A stretch of DNA of 64,000 nucleotides from Carposina sasakii (GCA_014607495.2 CP053170.1:10106001-10170000), one strand, 5' to 3'. Positions 8,330 to 18,732 are shown, numbered from the stretch's first letter. Notes: generated from the letters alone by a model not told the origin. Numbers and translations: made by a program.

Positions 8330-9690
8330 CTTGGTAATACAGTTTGCTAGTGCAATTTTAGGATACAATTTAACGATGCAGTTTCATAATGCACTCTAAC
8401 AATGCGTTAAAACATTAGAGTTTCTGAAGTTCACAACAGTGTTGGTTAGAAATTATTAGTTTAGATATGCAGTTTTCCTATTAAATTTTTGAGTGCAGTT
8501 TAACAATGCAAATAGCAGTGTAGTTAGCTATGCAATTGAGCAATGCGGTTATAATACGGTATAAAGTTTGGTAAAACTATCTAGAGATGCAGTTCACTCT
8601 TTAGGTTAGAAATGCAGTTGACTAAACAATATACCTATAGAGATACAGTTAGAAGTACAATTAACTATAGTTAGAGGTGCGGTTAACTACGATTAGAAGT
8701 GCAGTTAACTAATATAGTAAAAGTTTTAGTTAACTATACAGTTAAGAGTTATACTAACAATACAGTTTAGAGTTTCAGTTAAATATACAGTTTAGAGTTG
8801 CAGCTGACTATACAGTTTAAAGTTGCAGTTGATTATACAGATTAGGTTTAAAGTAGCAGTTAACTATACAGTTTAGAGTTGCAGTTAACTATACAGCTTA
8901 GAGTTACAGCTAACTATACAGCTTAGAGTTGCAGTTAACTATACATTTTAGAGTTGCAGTTAACTATACATTTTAGAGTTGCAGGTAACTATATAGGTAC
9001 AGCTAACTATACCTATACAGCTTAGAGTTGCAGTTAACTATACATTTTAGAGTTGCAGTTGACTATACATTTTAGAGTTGCAGTTAACTATACATTTTAG
9101 AGTTGCAGTTAACTATACATTTTAGAGTTGCAGTTAACTATACATTTTAGAGTTGCAGTTAACTATACATTTTAGAGTTGCAGTTAACTATACATTTTAG
9201 AGTTGCAGTTAACCAAACAGTTTAGAGATGCAGTTAACCAAACAGTTTAGAGTTGAAGTTAACTATACAATTCAGGGTTGTAGTAACTATACAGTTTGGA
9301 GTTGCAGTTAACTTTACAGTTTAGAGATGCAGTTATCTACACAGTTTAGACTTGCAGTTAATTATAGAGTTCAAAGTTGCAGTTATTTATATAGTTTAGA
9401 GATACAGTTAACTACACAGTTAACTATACAGTTTAGAGATGCAAGTAACTATACCGTTTAGAGATGCACTTAACTATACAGTTTAGACATACAATTAATT
9501 ATAATTTAGAGTTGCAGTTAACTATACAAGTTAGAGATGCTTTAACCATAGTTTGAAAATGAAGTTAACTATACAGTTTAAGGATGCAATTAAGTACATA
9601 GTTTGAGGATACAGTTAACAATACAGTCTAGAGATGCAGGTGAACCTAACTATACAGTATAAGATGCAGATAACTGTACAGTTTAAACAA
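8330..9690 (+). repeat. 25-bp minisatellite array
   Basis: The unit includes GAGTTGCAGTTAACTATACA and has a 25-bp period. It is most regular at about 8860-9230 (ending alternately in CAGTTTA or CATTTTA) and decays towards both ends, with AATGCAGTTTAACAATGCA-like degenerate units from about 8330. Each unit carries the palindrome GTTAAC. The gradient implies homogenisation at the centre. Confidence 0.85.
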
Positions 9691-9699
9691 TTGGGTTTG

Positions 9700-10110
9700 A
9701 AGAATAAATCAATAAATAAATTAAAAATAAATTTAAATAAATAAATCATTTAAAATAAATTTAAATAAATAAATCATTTAAAATAAATTTAAATAAATAA
9801 ATCATTTAAAATAAATTTAAATAAATAAATAAATTTTAATAAATATATTTAAATAAATAAATTTTAATAAATAAATAACTTAAAATAAATTATTTAAAAT
9901 AAATTTAAATAAATAAATTTAAACATATAAATAAATTTAAATAAATGAACTTTAAAACATTAAATGGTTAACTTAAAATAAATTTAAGTAAATAAATAAA
10001 TTTATAATAAACTTAAATAAATAAATAAATTTAAATACAAATTTTAAATAAAATAAATATAAAATAAATAAATATAAAATAAAAAGATATAAAATAAACA
10101 AAATAAAGTT
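9700..10110. repeat. AAATAAAT simple-sequence array
   Basis: About 400 bp of AAATAAATTTAAATAAAT variants, including a higher-order unit of about 32 bp (AAATCATTTAAAATAAATTT) near 9730-9820. Degenerate units of the minisatellite resume beyond it (about 10120-10600), so the array probably expanded inside the minisatellite. Confidence 0.85.
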
Positions 10111-10319
10111 TAGGACTGTAACTTAGTGGTGCAGTTCAGAAATACAATTAAGCGATGTCCCCTAGAAATACAAAGTAGTTAGCAATGCTGTTAAACAATG
10201 CAATGCATTTAAAATTTACAGATTAGGAATACTGTTTAGAAAAGCAACCTAGCAACCTATAGACAGGTTAGCAATACTAATAAAACCCAGCAATGTATAG
10301 AAAGTTTATGAATACATAC

Positions 10320-10424
10320 ATATAACATACATATAATCACGCCTTTATCCCTTACGGGGTAGGCAGAGCACCAAGGGCCGTTAGAACCACATGGTGCCAC
10401 TTCTGACCAATTTTGAATACAAGT
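10320..10424 (+). repeat. R7 fragment carried inside the LTR element
   Basis: TATAATCACGCCTTTATCCC through GTGCCACTTCTGACCAATTT matches the 5' part of R7 at 2893 and 22395. It lies inside the minisatellite remnant. Confidence 0.65.
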
Positions 10425-11394
10425 TTATGAATACAAGTTTACAAAATCAGTTTAACAATCCAGATGAGCCAGGCACTTTAAGAATATGTTTGAATCACAA
10501 CGGTTAGCAATAAATACAGTTTAGTAATATGGTTTAATAATCCAATTTTACAATGAAATGTAACAGTGTAGACCTGAACTGTAACTTAGTAGTTAAATTA
10601 ATATTCATATTACAGTATAGAAATACGATGATAGATATAATACAACAGGAAGTTAACATAATAATGCTAACATAATAGCATAATAAATATAAATAAAACA
10701 TCGTGAAAATATTTAGCAAATTTAATGTGCCTCTGCAAAAGTCTGGTGCAGTTTCAATAAAATAAACCAGTTCGACTAATGTAGATCACTTAGAATAAAA
10801 ACGTACCATATGAGAAGTAGGTACCTACGGTTCATGGTGTTAACAAGTCGTAGATACTGCTAGTAAGAAAATTTTTATTAAGGTTATTCAATTGAGTTCT
10901 AGATTTCTAATATTAGTTCAATGTGAAGCTAGTAAAATTTATAAAATAATTAGGAAAAATTACGGGGAATGTTAAAACTTACTGGTTTAAGGCTATGTTT
11001 GAGGAAAGTATATTACACGATGATATGAATAGTGCCTAGAACTAAGTAAAGTCTATCACTGAGCTTTAACTGAAACCTGTAGAACTTGTCTTGATGTTGT
11101 ATATGTGACTTAGTCTCTGTGACATAACCCACATTGTGATGTACTCGTATTCAATCTATGTCTCCTAAACAAGAATCTACTCCTACTTAAGAAATGGAAA
11201 CACCTTAGAGTTTTCGACCTTGTTCCAGCTATTCTCCTCTATGCTTGTACCGAAAATAATAATATTAAGTGTCTTTGTGACGTATGATCTATATGACGAT
11301 GTTGTGTCTGAATTATCCATAGAAAAAAAGGAATGAATTATCTACCTTTTTATTGCAATTATTATACTTCTAGTTAGGTACAAAAAGGGGGAAT

Positions 11395-11548
11395 CGTCAT
11401 CGTTTTCAGCCAATTGCAGTCCACTGCGGGATGTACGCCTCCACCAGAGCACGTCACACTACTTGATCTCCCATTTTGTCGTCAAATCACTGCCAGCCCC
11501 ATTCTTTAAGTCATCAGTCTATCTGGCTGGAGCGCGTGCAACGCTACG
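11395..11548 (-). mobile_element. RTE-type LINE 3' fragment inside the LTR element
   Basis: CAATTGCAGTCCACTGCGGG through CATCTGGCTGG-like sequence to AACGCTACGCTTACCGA matches 44045..44210. Reverse-complemented it corresponds to the C-terminal domain of an RTE-like LINE, degenerate. Confidence 0.55.
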
Positions 11549-12015
11549 CTTACCGATGATATTTTAAAAAAAAATAAGGGGAAATAGAATAAACAAAACA
11601 ATAAAATAATTTCAGTGTAGGATAATAACTTAAATATTATACATAGGTACTTTTACAAGCTTCAGAAAGTTAATTACAATGAACTTATAAGCCCCAAATA
11701 GTTAGCCAACTTCTGTCCAAAAAAAATGTACTATGTGAACCCTCCAAACTTAAGCGATTCGTTCGCCCACTATAATTGATCAGCTACTACTTCTCTACTT
11801 GGAATGCATGATGATAATAATTGACTCTACAAATAAGTAGATAAATAAATACTTTTAGTACACACAGTTAAAAATGAAATAAGACTTAAGTACCCGAATC
11901 AAAACGAAAGAATCGCATACCTACCCGTTTGCAAAAGATGAAGACAAAGAATAATGCAGTTTACTGTCAGGTCTGCCATTATAACGACAGTGTGCTTCCA
12001 TAATTATTATAACGT

Positions 12016-12310
12016 TGTCTATGTGACGCTGTCTATGTGACCCTGTCTATGTGACGCTCGCTGTCTATGTGACGCTGTCTATGTGACGCTGTCTATGTGA
12101 CGCTGTCTATGTGACGCTGTCTATGTGACCCTGTCTAGGTGACGCTGTCTATGTGACCCTGTCTATGTGACACTGTCTATGTGACGCTGTCTATATGACG
12201 CTGTCTATGTGACACTATCCATATGACGCTGTCTATGTGACACTGTCCATATGACGCTGTCTATGTGACACTGTCCATATGACGCTGTCTATGTGACACT
12301 GTCTATGTGA
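12016..12310 (+). repeat. 14-bp minisatellite, about 21 units
   Basis: Tandem GTCTATGTGACGCT with variants GTGACCCT and GTGACACT. The distal part (about 12206-12300) alternates with ATATGACGCT, giving a 28-bp higher-order dimer. Open frames through it are artefacts of a period not divisible by three. Confidence 0.9.
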
Positions 12311-12383
12311 TTTAATGTTCTTTTTTTGTGTGATATTATACTTATTGGGAACAGCTGAAATCTGCGTGAATTTTATTTTACAG

Positions 12384-12482
12384 ATCCTCGTCCAACCCAC
12401 TAAGAGTGAGCGCCGTGGGACACGGCTTATGCAGGATGGCCGAGTGTTACAGTTTACAGTCAGCACCACATCATACATATGA
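12384..12482 (+). CDS. Candidate 3' exon reading into the 3' LTR
   Basis: A good acceptor (TTTTATTTTACAG|ATC) precedes a frame of 32 codons, ILVQPTKSERRGTRLMQDGR then into the LTR, stopping at TGA 12480. A second frame is also open across the boundary. It may be the remnant end of an element ORF or a chance reading. No family recognised. Confidence 0.22.
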   Translation: MLVQPTKSERRGTRLMQDGRVLQFTVSTTSYI

Positions 12483-12885
12483 ATATATAGCGTACCTTAT
12501 AATATTAATTATTATTATATATAAAGTCAATTGATTAAAGGCTATATTTTATAAAAGTAGCTATTATGACTCCTGCAATATTGTTCTGGGAGGTTGCGAT
12601 GGTTGTATAAAGAGCAGGGTAGAAACTAAATGGTGTCACTTTATTCTTGACTGTTGAGTTTGTAAGACGTTACTCTGCTCGATCTCTGTTCTATTTAAAA
12701 ACATTGCAACGATATAATCTATTTACGGCGAATCGGGTTTCTTGCTGCTTCTTTCCCCGAATGTTATATCGCCTGAAGCAGCTTTAACTGTATAAGTGAT
12801 AAATAAATAGTTCTACATAGCAACTGCGATGTTTGACTCCGCATCCTGAATATACTGCTGCGCCAACGAGTAATCATCGGTGACA
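12445..12885 (+). repeat. 3' LTR
   Basis: 441 bp, reads as identical to 6310..6750. Preceded by GCAGGATGGCCGAG and followed by CTAGAATACATC, the right half of the interrupted R4 repeat. Confidence 0.88.
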
Positions 12886-13010
12886 CTAGAATACATCAGC
12901 TGCATCTCTTTCCGTGCATGTCGTAAGAGTCGACTAAGGAACTCAGGGGCGTTCTCTCAGACAATGAGCTAGCAACTCCTCAGAGATATTTTACGTCTCT
13001 CCTATACCAA
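12886..13010 (+). repeat. R4 repeat, right half
   Basis: CTAGAATACATCAGCTGCAT to CAATGAGCTAGCAACT continues the R4 copy begun at 6285. Confidence 0.75.
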
Positions 13011-13019
13011 ACGTGGCTG

Positions 13020-13245
13020 AGGATTCACCTTTGCCATCACCATCATGCAGTTCTGGCTACATTTTGGGAACATCATCATCATCTTCCTGCCCTTATCCTA
13101 ATGTAAATGAATCCCTGTCCCCCATGAACTATAATCTTGCGGTCTTCAAGTCGAGAGTGAACCGGTTTCTTTTAGGCAAGCGCGCACCATCTTAGACCGC
13201 AACGGTGCGGTCATCAGGCGCGTTGTGGTCAAGCGTAAGCCTATT
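13020..13245 (+). pseudogene. LINE ORF2 C-terminal tail and 3' end
   Basis: The frame ends NYNLAVFKSRVNRFLLGKRA-PS-stop (TAG at 13193). VFK.RVN..LLGKRAPS is typical of the last residues of insect LINE reverse-transcriptase ORFs. The sequence after the stop matches 4360..4412. The 5' portion is a truncated remnant; no RT catalytic motif is present. Confidence 0.55.
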
Positions 13246-13494
13246 TAATATTTTAAAAATGGGTTCGGCGCAATATGGTTTCCTCTAAAGTTTTATTTTG
13301 GGTACATGTACATCGACAAATAAAGAGGTAAAAGTATTCTCAAGTGCTTAATTTGCCGAGTTAATGGCGCCGGTTGTAATTATTTGGCAATAAAAACGTA
13401 CATTATGAGGCACTAATGATGACGTGTAGGTACATGGGAAGCGCTGTATGAAAGGAGCCGGTAATTAACGCCTAGGGTACAAACCAGAGATGAT

Positions 13495-13690
13495 ATACAT
13501 ACATACATATAGTCACGCCCATTATCCCCCATAGAGGATGGGCAGGAGTGTACGAATTACATACGCACTTTTCTCCAGTTAGCCTGTTAAGTCCCATGTG
13601 GTAAGGGGTAAGCCTACCGCCGCTTTTCGGGAATAAATATAATAATCTAGCTAGCAGTAACGAATCCAATATGGAAGATTCTCGAGTCAT
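13495..13690 (+). repeat. Repeat R7c
   Basis: ATAGTCACGCCCATTATCCC, then GCCTACCGCCGCTTTTCGGG and ATTCTCGAGTCATTCTAAAT. The second half recurs at 58910..59035. Confidence 0.5.
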
Positions 13691-13717
13691 TCTAAATAGG
13701 TATTATAAGCTATTATA

Positions 13718-14102
13718 CAGGATGTTTTTTCGTTGCCACCCTTAACGAAGGGTACGTACTCTATACATCAAATAAAGTAAGTTTATGCCAAAAAAAAAAT
13801 GTTGGGAAACGAGGTAAATTAGAAAATACGAGTATATATATTACGCGATCGGGCGAAATTTTGAGTGTCCAGTGTTGATGCTAGTTTTTTCATAGACAGA
13901 TATTAATTATTTCTCGTGAAAAAATCTTGCTACATGCGTCAATGTGCATTTATGCAGAAAAACGCAGTCTATTTACTCAACTTTGGACCCTAATATTTTG
14001 GAAACCAGACACTTCCCAGGCATGTTTCCATGGAGAAAAATGATCGTGTTGATGAGGAGATTCCGCAGTTTTCGGGAACGTTGACGACCAAAAATCATTA
14101 TG
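13718..14102 (+). mobile_element. TIR element family A, copy 2
   Basis: Full-length: CAGGATGTTTTTTCGTTGCC to GTTGACGACCAAAAATCATT. The last bases of the right TIR are mutated. Left flank TATA, right flank TATA. Confidence 0.75.
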
Positions 14103-14576
14103 TATAGATTATTTATACATTAAAGCGGCGATAGTAAATGGTTTGGACCCAGCGTAGCTTTGATCCCAGTTACGGGCCTTTTTTATATAACCTGTAACTT
14201 GTTCCACTGCTGGGCAAAGATTTCTCATTTCGAGCCCATAATTCTATGTTCAGGTCACGTAAGTCTACAGTCAAAAAAGTATATGTCATTGTTCAAAACA
14301 TATATGGATAGTGGTTTCTTTGTCTATATAGTTTTATGGTCTATGTTAGTGGTAGCATTAGCACAGTAGATGACGATAACGGTGTACGGAAAAACTTGCA
14401 TAAAGTTTATGAGACACTGTACTTTATTCTTTGTAAAATATTTATTAATGATAAATAAAAAAAAATAAAAGAAAAAGTCATATAGGTGTAACTCAGTCAG
14501 TATCTATACCTACAACTATGCCATTGTCCAGCTGTCTCAACAAGTATGTATGACACCAGTAAATTGTAAGTATGTA

Positions 14577-14725
14577 GCGGAGCCATCTATCGGATGCAGG
14601 GGAGAACCACAATCGAATGCAAAATCCTAGAACGCGATATCGAAGTTTCTCACAATGATTGGAATATATACATGGGCCAAGCAACGACTAGTGGCCCGGT
14701 GGGGCAGGAAGCGATTCCCTTTTCA
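14577..14725 (+). repeat. Repeat R8, plus orientation
   Basis: GCGGAGCCATCTATCGGATG, AAATCCTAGAACGCGATATC and CACAATGATTGGAATATATA recur inverted at 30729..30818 and 42905..43080. Unclassified. Confidence 0.55.
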
Positions 14726-14729
14726 CCAC

Positions 14730-15175
14730 CCCCGCAAGTATTTTTACCCTTATTAGCACTACAAATTATAAGTCAATATTATTTTAAATTTTATGTTATT
14801 GCTGTATTCAGGCTGTATTGTAACAAATAAATAAAAAATAAACATAAGTTAGGATTCCTCAACAATATTACGTATCATAAACTTTTCCAATATATTGGGT
14901 TTTTCTTGAGTGACATGTGCTAGTTTTACCAAACTTGGGACGTACGATTTTAGTTTTTGCCCTGCTTAAGTCGAAAAAGAAACTTTATGCTACATAATAA
15001 ATTACATATACATACATATACATATGTATATGCAACTTGTAATCTAAATCTTAGATTGCGCAATGTAAACTATTCACTGATTTAATATTTTAATGTTTTT
15101 TACTCTCTCACGCTAAAACGATTAAATAGAATTTGATTAAACTAAGCAATTACATAGTTCATACACCATACTAAC
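14730..15175. other. No feature seen
   Basis: AT-rich. TATACATACATATACATATG is a short palindromic simple repeat near 15005. No gene supported. Confidence 0.35.
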
Positions 15176-15179
15176 ATAT

Positions 15180-15523
15180 GAAAATCTCCCGACCGTATTT
15201 CGGCCAAGGCGACCAATCTCTACGGAGATTAGCCAGGTACGCAGGAGATATTATAGTGCACAAGTGTGTGCGCAAACACAGATGCACTCTCTATTCCCTC
15301 ACTCTCATAGTCCGATGGGACGGAAAGCCAACACGACCGGAGAGAGATCAGGCGCAGAACCAACAGTTTTACGTGCTTTCCGAGGCATGAGCTAAGTCAC
15401 AATTTTACAACATTAAAATCTGTACATGAAATAAATTCATTGGTACAGGCCCGTGACTGGGATCGAACTTACGCCTCCTGCTTGGAAGGTGCACGTCTTA
15501 ACCACTGGACTATCACGGCTTAT
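15180..15523 (-). mobile_element. tRNA-headed SINE (SINE-1b), minus orientation
   Basis: The head is at the right end. Reverse-complemented it reads TAGTCCAGTGGTTAAGACG and AAGTTCGATCCCAGTCACGG, nearly the SINE-1 head. The body (TTTCGGCCAAGGCGACCAAT, CACGACCGGAGAGAGATCAG) is unrelated to the SINE-1 body but shared with 51160. The 70-codon plus-strand frame through it is not a gene. Confidence 0.7.
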
Positions 15524-15524
15524 A

Positions 15525-16065
15525 TATACTATATACTAACATATAGGCTATATAGTAAAGTTTAGTCGCAGGCGTCCACTATTGTGACATGATTTGTATT
15601 AGTTACATGCAGTGTTAAGTTCATACTACGAGTTCGTAGCTGACTACGAAAATGGTAGTCGGTGCTACGAAAATCTGTAGTAAGGTGTGTGCAACTAAGT
15701 AAAGAAAAATATAAAATTATTAATAATAATAATAAAGAAAATTGTACAAAAAAACTTATTTTTAATACAGTTGCTCAAAAAGTGGCGTATTGCAGGGACG
15801 TTCTTTACCTTTTCCGAACTCGTGCGTTCTCTTTCCCAACTGTCAAAATAATGTCTATTAAAAAGAAAAAACCAACCACGAAGTTTTTACAAATAAAAAT
15901 TCATAGAAGTTTTTTTGATTCATGCAAATATTCATTTAGCCTGTCAAAATAAGATAAATATAGCCGCCATGTTGTATTTTGTATAGTATCCACGATGCGT
16001 GGTCATGCTAGGGGGGCTGGCGCTGTTAGGTAATATAAAGACACGGCTATGTTCCCTAAAACATC
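15525..16065. other. No supported gene
   Basis: Holds a 96-codon plus-strand frame rich in K and N that follows AT composition, with no recognisable motif. Otherwise nothing. Confidence 0.35.
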
Positions 16066-16157
16066 AAAGATCAGTGACTAGTTGCTAGCTCATCGCGGAG
16101 TTCCTTAGTCGACTCTTACGACATGCACGGAAGGAAATGCAGCTGATGCATTCTAGT
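16066..16157 (-). repeat. R4 fragment, minus orientation
   Basis: GTTGCTAGCTCATCGCGGAG to GGAAATGCAGCTGATGCATT. Confidence 0.55.
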
Positions 16158-16159
16158 GA

Positions 16160-16815
16160 AGTCAGGTAGCTATAACATACTTTAAATATTTACTTACAAT
16201 TGAAACACTTAAAATAAAATACAATTTAAATACTTACAAAACTAGAGAAACATTTCTACCTTGGCTAAGGGAGTTAAGTTGCGAATAAGTTTCGACAACT
16301 CGAAGTAAACTTGAAACTTTATGTTAAACTCCCTGAGACAAGTAAGTTCATTTTAATAAGAGCCTTTATACTTCACGTCTAATCTGCTAATACGATTTCG
16401 ATGAAATTTGACAGATAAAACTGCGGAGGTACAGTTGTTCGAGTTTAAAAATTGACATCGCAAAACATCGAAAATTGAATAGAACTACAAAAACAACTAT
16501 CAAAAAGTATTTTAGTCTTAAAAACACTCCTAAATTTTAACTTCAAATATGTCGTAAGTCCAAACGCATTATTTACCATACCCTTTGTTTACATTAATTA
16601 ATTATATCACACAATCTTATGATTTATACGAATTAATTGTTTTACAATAGAAGAAAGAATAAATCTTATTTAAATTTATGGGAAAAGCTGAAGAATCACT
16701 ACCTGTCCATTATTTGAATATGCTGTCATTTGTTTCTCTCCTTTTTTTCTCAATTTAGTTTTGTAGTTTCTTAGAATTTGTTTAATTGCACATGTTACAC
16801 TGTTGTTAACAATTT
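16160..16815. other. No feature seen
   Basis: AT-rich unique-looking sequence. Confidence 0.35.
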
Positions 16816-16819
16816 CTCT

Positions 16820-16950
16820 TTACTTACTTGGCTTGCTGGAAGAGATCTCTGGTAGAGATAAACTTGCCATTGTACATGCATCTCTTCTTTAATGTTGTAT
16901 GCCATATTTCTTTTTGTGTATGTGCAATGAAGAATAAGAAAGAAAGAAAT
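16820..16950 (+). mobile_element. LINE 3' UTR fragment
   Basis: TTGGCTTGCTGGAAGAGATC, GCCATTGTACATGCATCTCT and a terminal AAGAATAAGAAAGAAAGAAA. Related tails are at 24255 (inverted), 31675, 37150 and 54720. This is the 3' UTR type of lepidopteran Jockey/R1-like LINEs. Confidence 0.55.
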
Positions 16951-16984
16951 CTATATATCCACTGCATGTACTTATGCTGATACA

Positions 16985-17062
16985 AGGGTTCACTAGAATA
17001 TATCAGCTGCGTCTTTACCTGCCTATGCTAATAGTCGACTACGAAACTCAGTATGATAATTA
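16985..17062 (+). repeat. R4 fragment
   Basis: GGTTCACTAGAATATATCAG to AGTCGACTACGAAACTC. Confidence 0.5.
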
Positions 17063-17089
17063 TGTACACGAGGCTGTGGGATCAGGAAT

Positions 17090-17240
17090 CACTTAAAGCC
17101 AATTTCTATAACTGATCTTGAGACATTTTTTGCATATCTCTGATTTAATCTTCAATTGTTTTCATACAAAATTTCAAATTAGGAATAAAAGAATCCGAGA
17201 TTCTTTTTGATCTCTCGTTTGGAAATTGGCCGTTAGGAGG
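17090..17240. repeat. Repeat R9
   Basis: AAGCCAATTTCTATAACTGA, AATCCGAGATTCTTTTTGAT and TTGGCCGTTAG match 37905..38055 over about 150 bp. Unclassified. Confidence 0.5.
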
Positions 17241-17266
17241 TTCTACAATTCTGGCTACCATATAGA

Positions 17267-17593
17267 TATTTTTGGTAGTCAACGTTCCCGAAAACTACGG
17301 AATCTCCACGTCATCACGATAATTTTTCTCCGTAGAAGCATACCTGAAAAGTGTTCGGTTTCCAAAATATTAGGGTCCAAAGTTGAGTAAATAGACTGCG
17401 TTTTTCTGCATAAATGCACATTGACGCGTGTAGCAAGATTTTTTCACGAGAAATGATTAATATCTGTCTATGACCGTCTATTTTCCAAAAATATTTACAT
17501 CGTTTCCCAGCATTTTTTTTGGCATAAATTTACTTTATTTGATGTATAGAGTACGTACTCTTCGTTAAGGGTGGCAACGAAAAAACACCCTGT
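17267..17593 (-). mobile_element. TIR element family A, copy 3 (minus)
   Basis: Runs from TTTTTGGTAGTCAACGTTCC to GGCAACGAAAAAACACCCTG. Its outer end abuts a family B element with only TATA between them. Confidence 0.72.
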
Positions 17594-17597
17594 ATAC

Positions 17598-17864
17598 AGG
17601 ATGTAGCAAAAGGGGTATGTTAAGAAAAATGCTATGAAGATAGCGCACTATATACCTAAAACCTATCTGCAAAATTTGAGATTCGAAATCGCAAGTTTAT
17701 TATTCTAGATAGTAGGTATGGAGAATTCTTAAACATCTCAGGAATTTTCATACAATCTTGAAAAATAAACATGTGATTTCGAGTCTTAAATTTTGTGAAT
17801 AGGTTCACTATGGTGGGCTATTTAAATAACATTTCGCTTAACATAGCCCTTTTGTTACACCCTG
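17598..17864 (+). mobile_element. TIR element family B, copy 1 (foldback)
   Basis: CAGGATGTAGCAAAAGGGGT at the left, GCTTAACATAGCCCTTTTGT and TACACCCTG at the right. The two halves are close to inverted repeats throughout (CACATGTTTATTTTTC near the centre), giving a foldback of about 265 bp. Non-coding. Confidence 0.72.
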
Positions 17865-17900
17865 CATATCGAACCCAGCTGCATTTACATTTATGTATGT

Positions 17901-18731
17901 ATATGTCGTGGCCATATCGTAGAATTGATCATTTCATGAAATGGTCGCATTTCATGAAAAGTTCAACTGTCTATTGGCCACATCATGATATGGTTTGGGC
18001 AGATCGATGATAAAAATCGTTTCTCGATATGGGCAACTAAACGCCCGATCATTTCATGAAGTGGTCAAGATTATTGATCATATCGTAAAATAGTTACATG
18101 AATCACCGGTAGAGGCGCTGCGCGCGTTTTATTTATGTGTGAAGATGGCGGATTTTTCTTTTTAGGTTATAAAACAAATTAAAGAGAGTAGGGTGACTAT
18201 GCAGAAGAAGTTCACGGATAGTGTGTTATATTGTATAATGTATATTAGACTTAATGGTGGTTTATAATAATATTGTTAAACAAAAACCTTAGATTACGAT
18301 AGGTTAGGTTAGGTTAGGTTAGACTATGACAAATGACGCACGAGCCGAGCGAGCGGAGCGAGCGTGCCCAGGCAGCGTCCGGCGATGTGCCAGATGCGAA
18401 TCGCTTTTGTAAAGTCTTTTATGTTTTTAAATATTATATTGTGAAAATATCACATAAATAATAGCAAAAAAAATCATACCATCATACCTTATGTATGGTA
18501 TACTTATATATGGTGTACGGTATATATTATTTATATAAGCTCTTACCACATTCGGATTTTATGGACACCCTGTTAATACGATTTGGCCAAACGTGGATGA
18601 CAAAATCGTGAAATGTAGACGATTTAACGATCTGGTCAAATTGAATTGGCCACTTCATGAAATGCGACCACTTCATGAAATGCTCGACCATTTCATGAAA
18701 TGATCAATTTTACAATATGGCCACGACATAT
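17901..18731. mobile_element. 831-bp long-TIR element F with palindromic subterminal motifs
   Basis: Terminal inverted repeats of 47 bp (17901..17947 and 18685..18731) differ at two positions and start ATATGTCGTGGCCATAT. Both contain ATTTCATGAAAT, a 12-bp palindrome. Further TTTCATGAA- or CACTTCATGAAATG-type copies stand just inside both ends (about 17945, 18050, 18648, 18668). The interior holds a TTAGG run (18301..18322) and a GC-rich patch but no transposase. Probably a non-autonomous DNA transposon of unassigned superfamily. Confidence 0.65.
18301..18322 (+). repeat. Short TTAGG-type run
   Basis: Four tandem AGGTT units, the insect telomere motif in rotation. Too short to be a telomere; it lies inside element F. 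Confidence 0.6.
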
Positions 18732-18732
18732 A

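Larger units (their letters stand above)
6310..12885 (+). mobile_element. Complete LTR-flanked retroelement without gag-pol, 6.58 kb
   Basis: Two 441-bp direct repeats with TGTTACAG..GGTGACA ends bound the element and read as identical. A duplicated CTAG lies outside them, or ACTAG if the last LTR base is counted in the duplication. Removing the element restores an uninterrupted R4 repeat, so this is one insertion rather than two solo LTRs. The interior (6751..12444) starts CTTCAGAAGTGGGATGCC, which resembles the leader of some insect Ty1/copia elements, and ends GGATGGCCGAG before the 3' LTR; a long polypurine tract is not evident. No capsid, protease, integrase or reverse transcriptase frame is present. 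The interior holds minisatellites, an AT-rich array and older repeat fragments. Best described as a large non-autonomous (LARD-like) element, tentatively copia-related; strand follows the apparent promoter and poly(A) signal. Confidence 0.85.

Noticed and set aside
8330..9690. CRISPR array
   Set aside because: Contiguous 25-bp tandem repeats without unique spacers, in eukaryotic DNA.
12233..12478. 81-codon minus-strand frame
   Set aside because: Runs through the 14-bp minisatellite and into the 3' LTR; no protein character.
6310..12885. Two independent solo LTRs rather than one element
   Set aside because: The outer flanks join to a continuous R4 repeat with one CTAG duplication; two solo insertions would each have their own duplication.
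15178..15390. 70-codon frame MKISRPYFGQGDQ...
   Set aside because: Lies wholly within the SINE-1b body, which recurs at 51160 with indels that break the frame.
15662..15952. 96-codon K/N-rich frame
   Set aside because: Follows AT-rich composition; no motif, splice context or repeat relation.
18301..18322. Telomeric repeat or chromosome-fusion scar
   Set aside because: Only about four TTAGG-type units; such short runs are common by chance and inside transposons.
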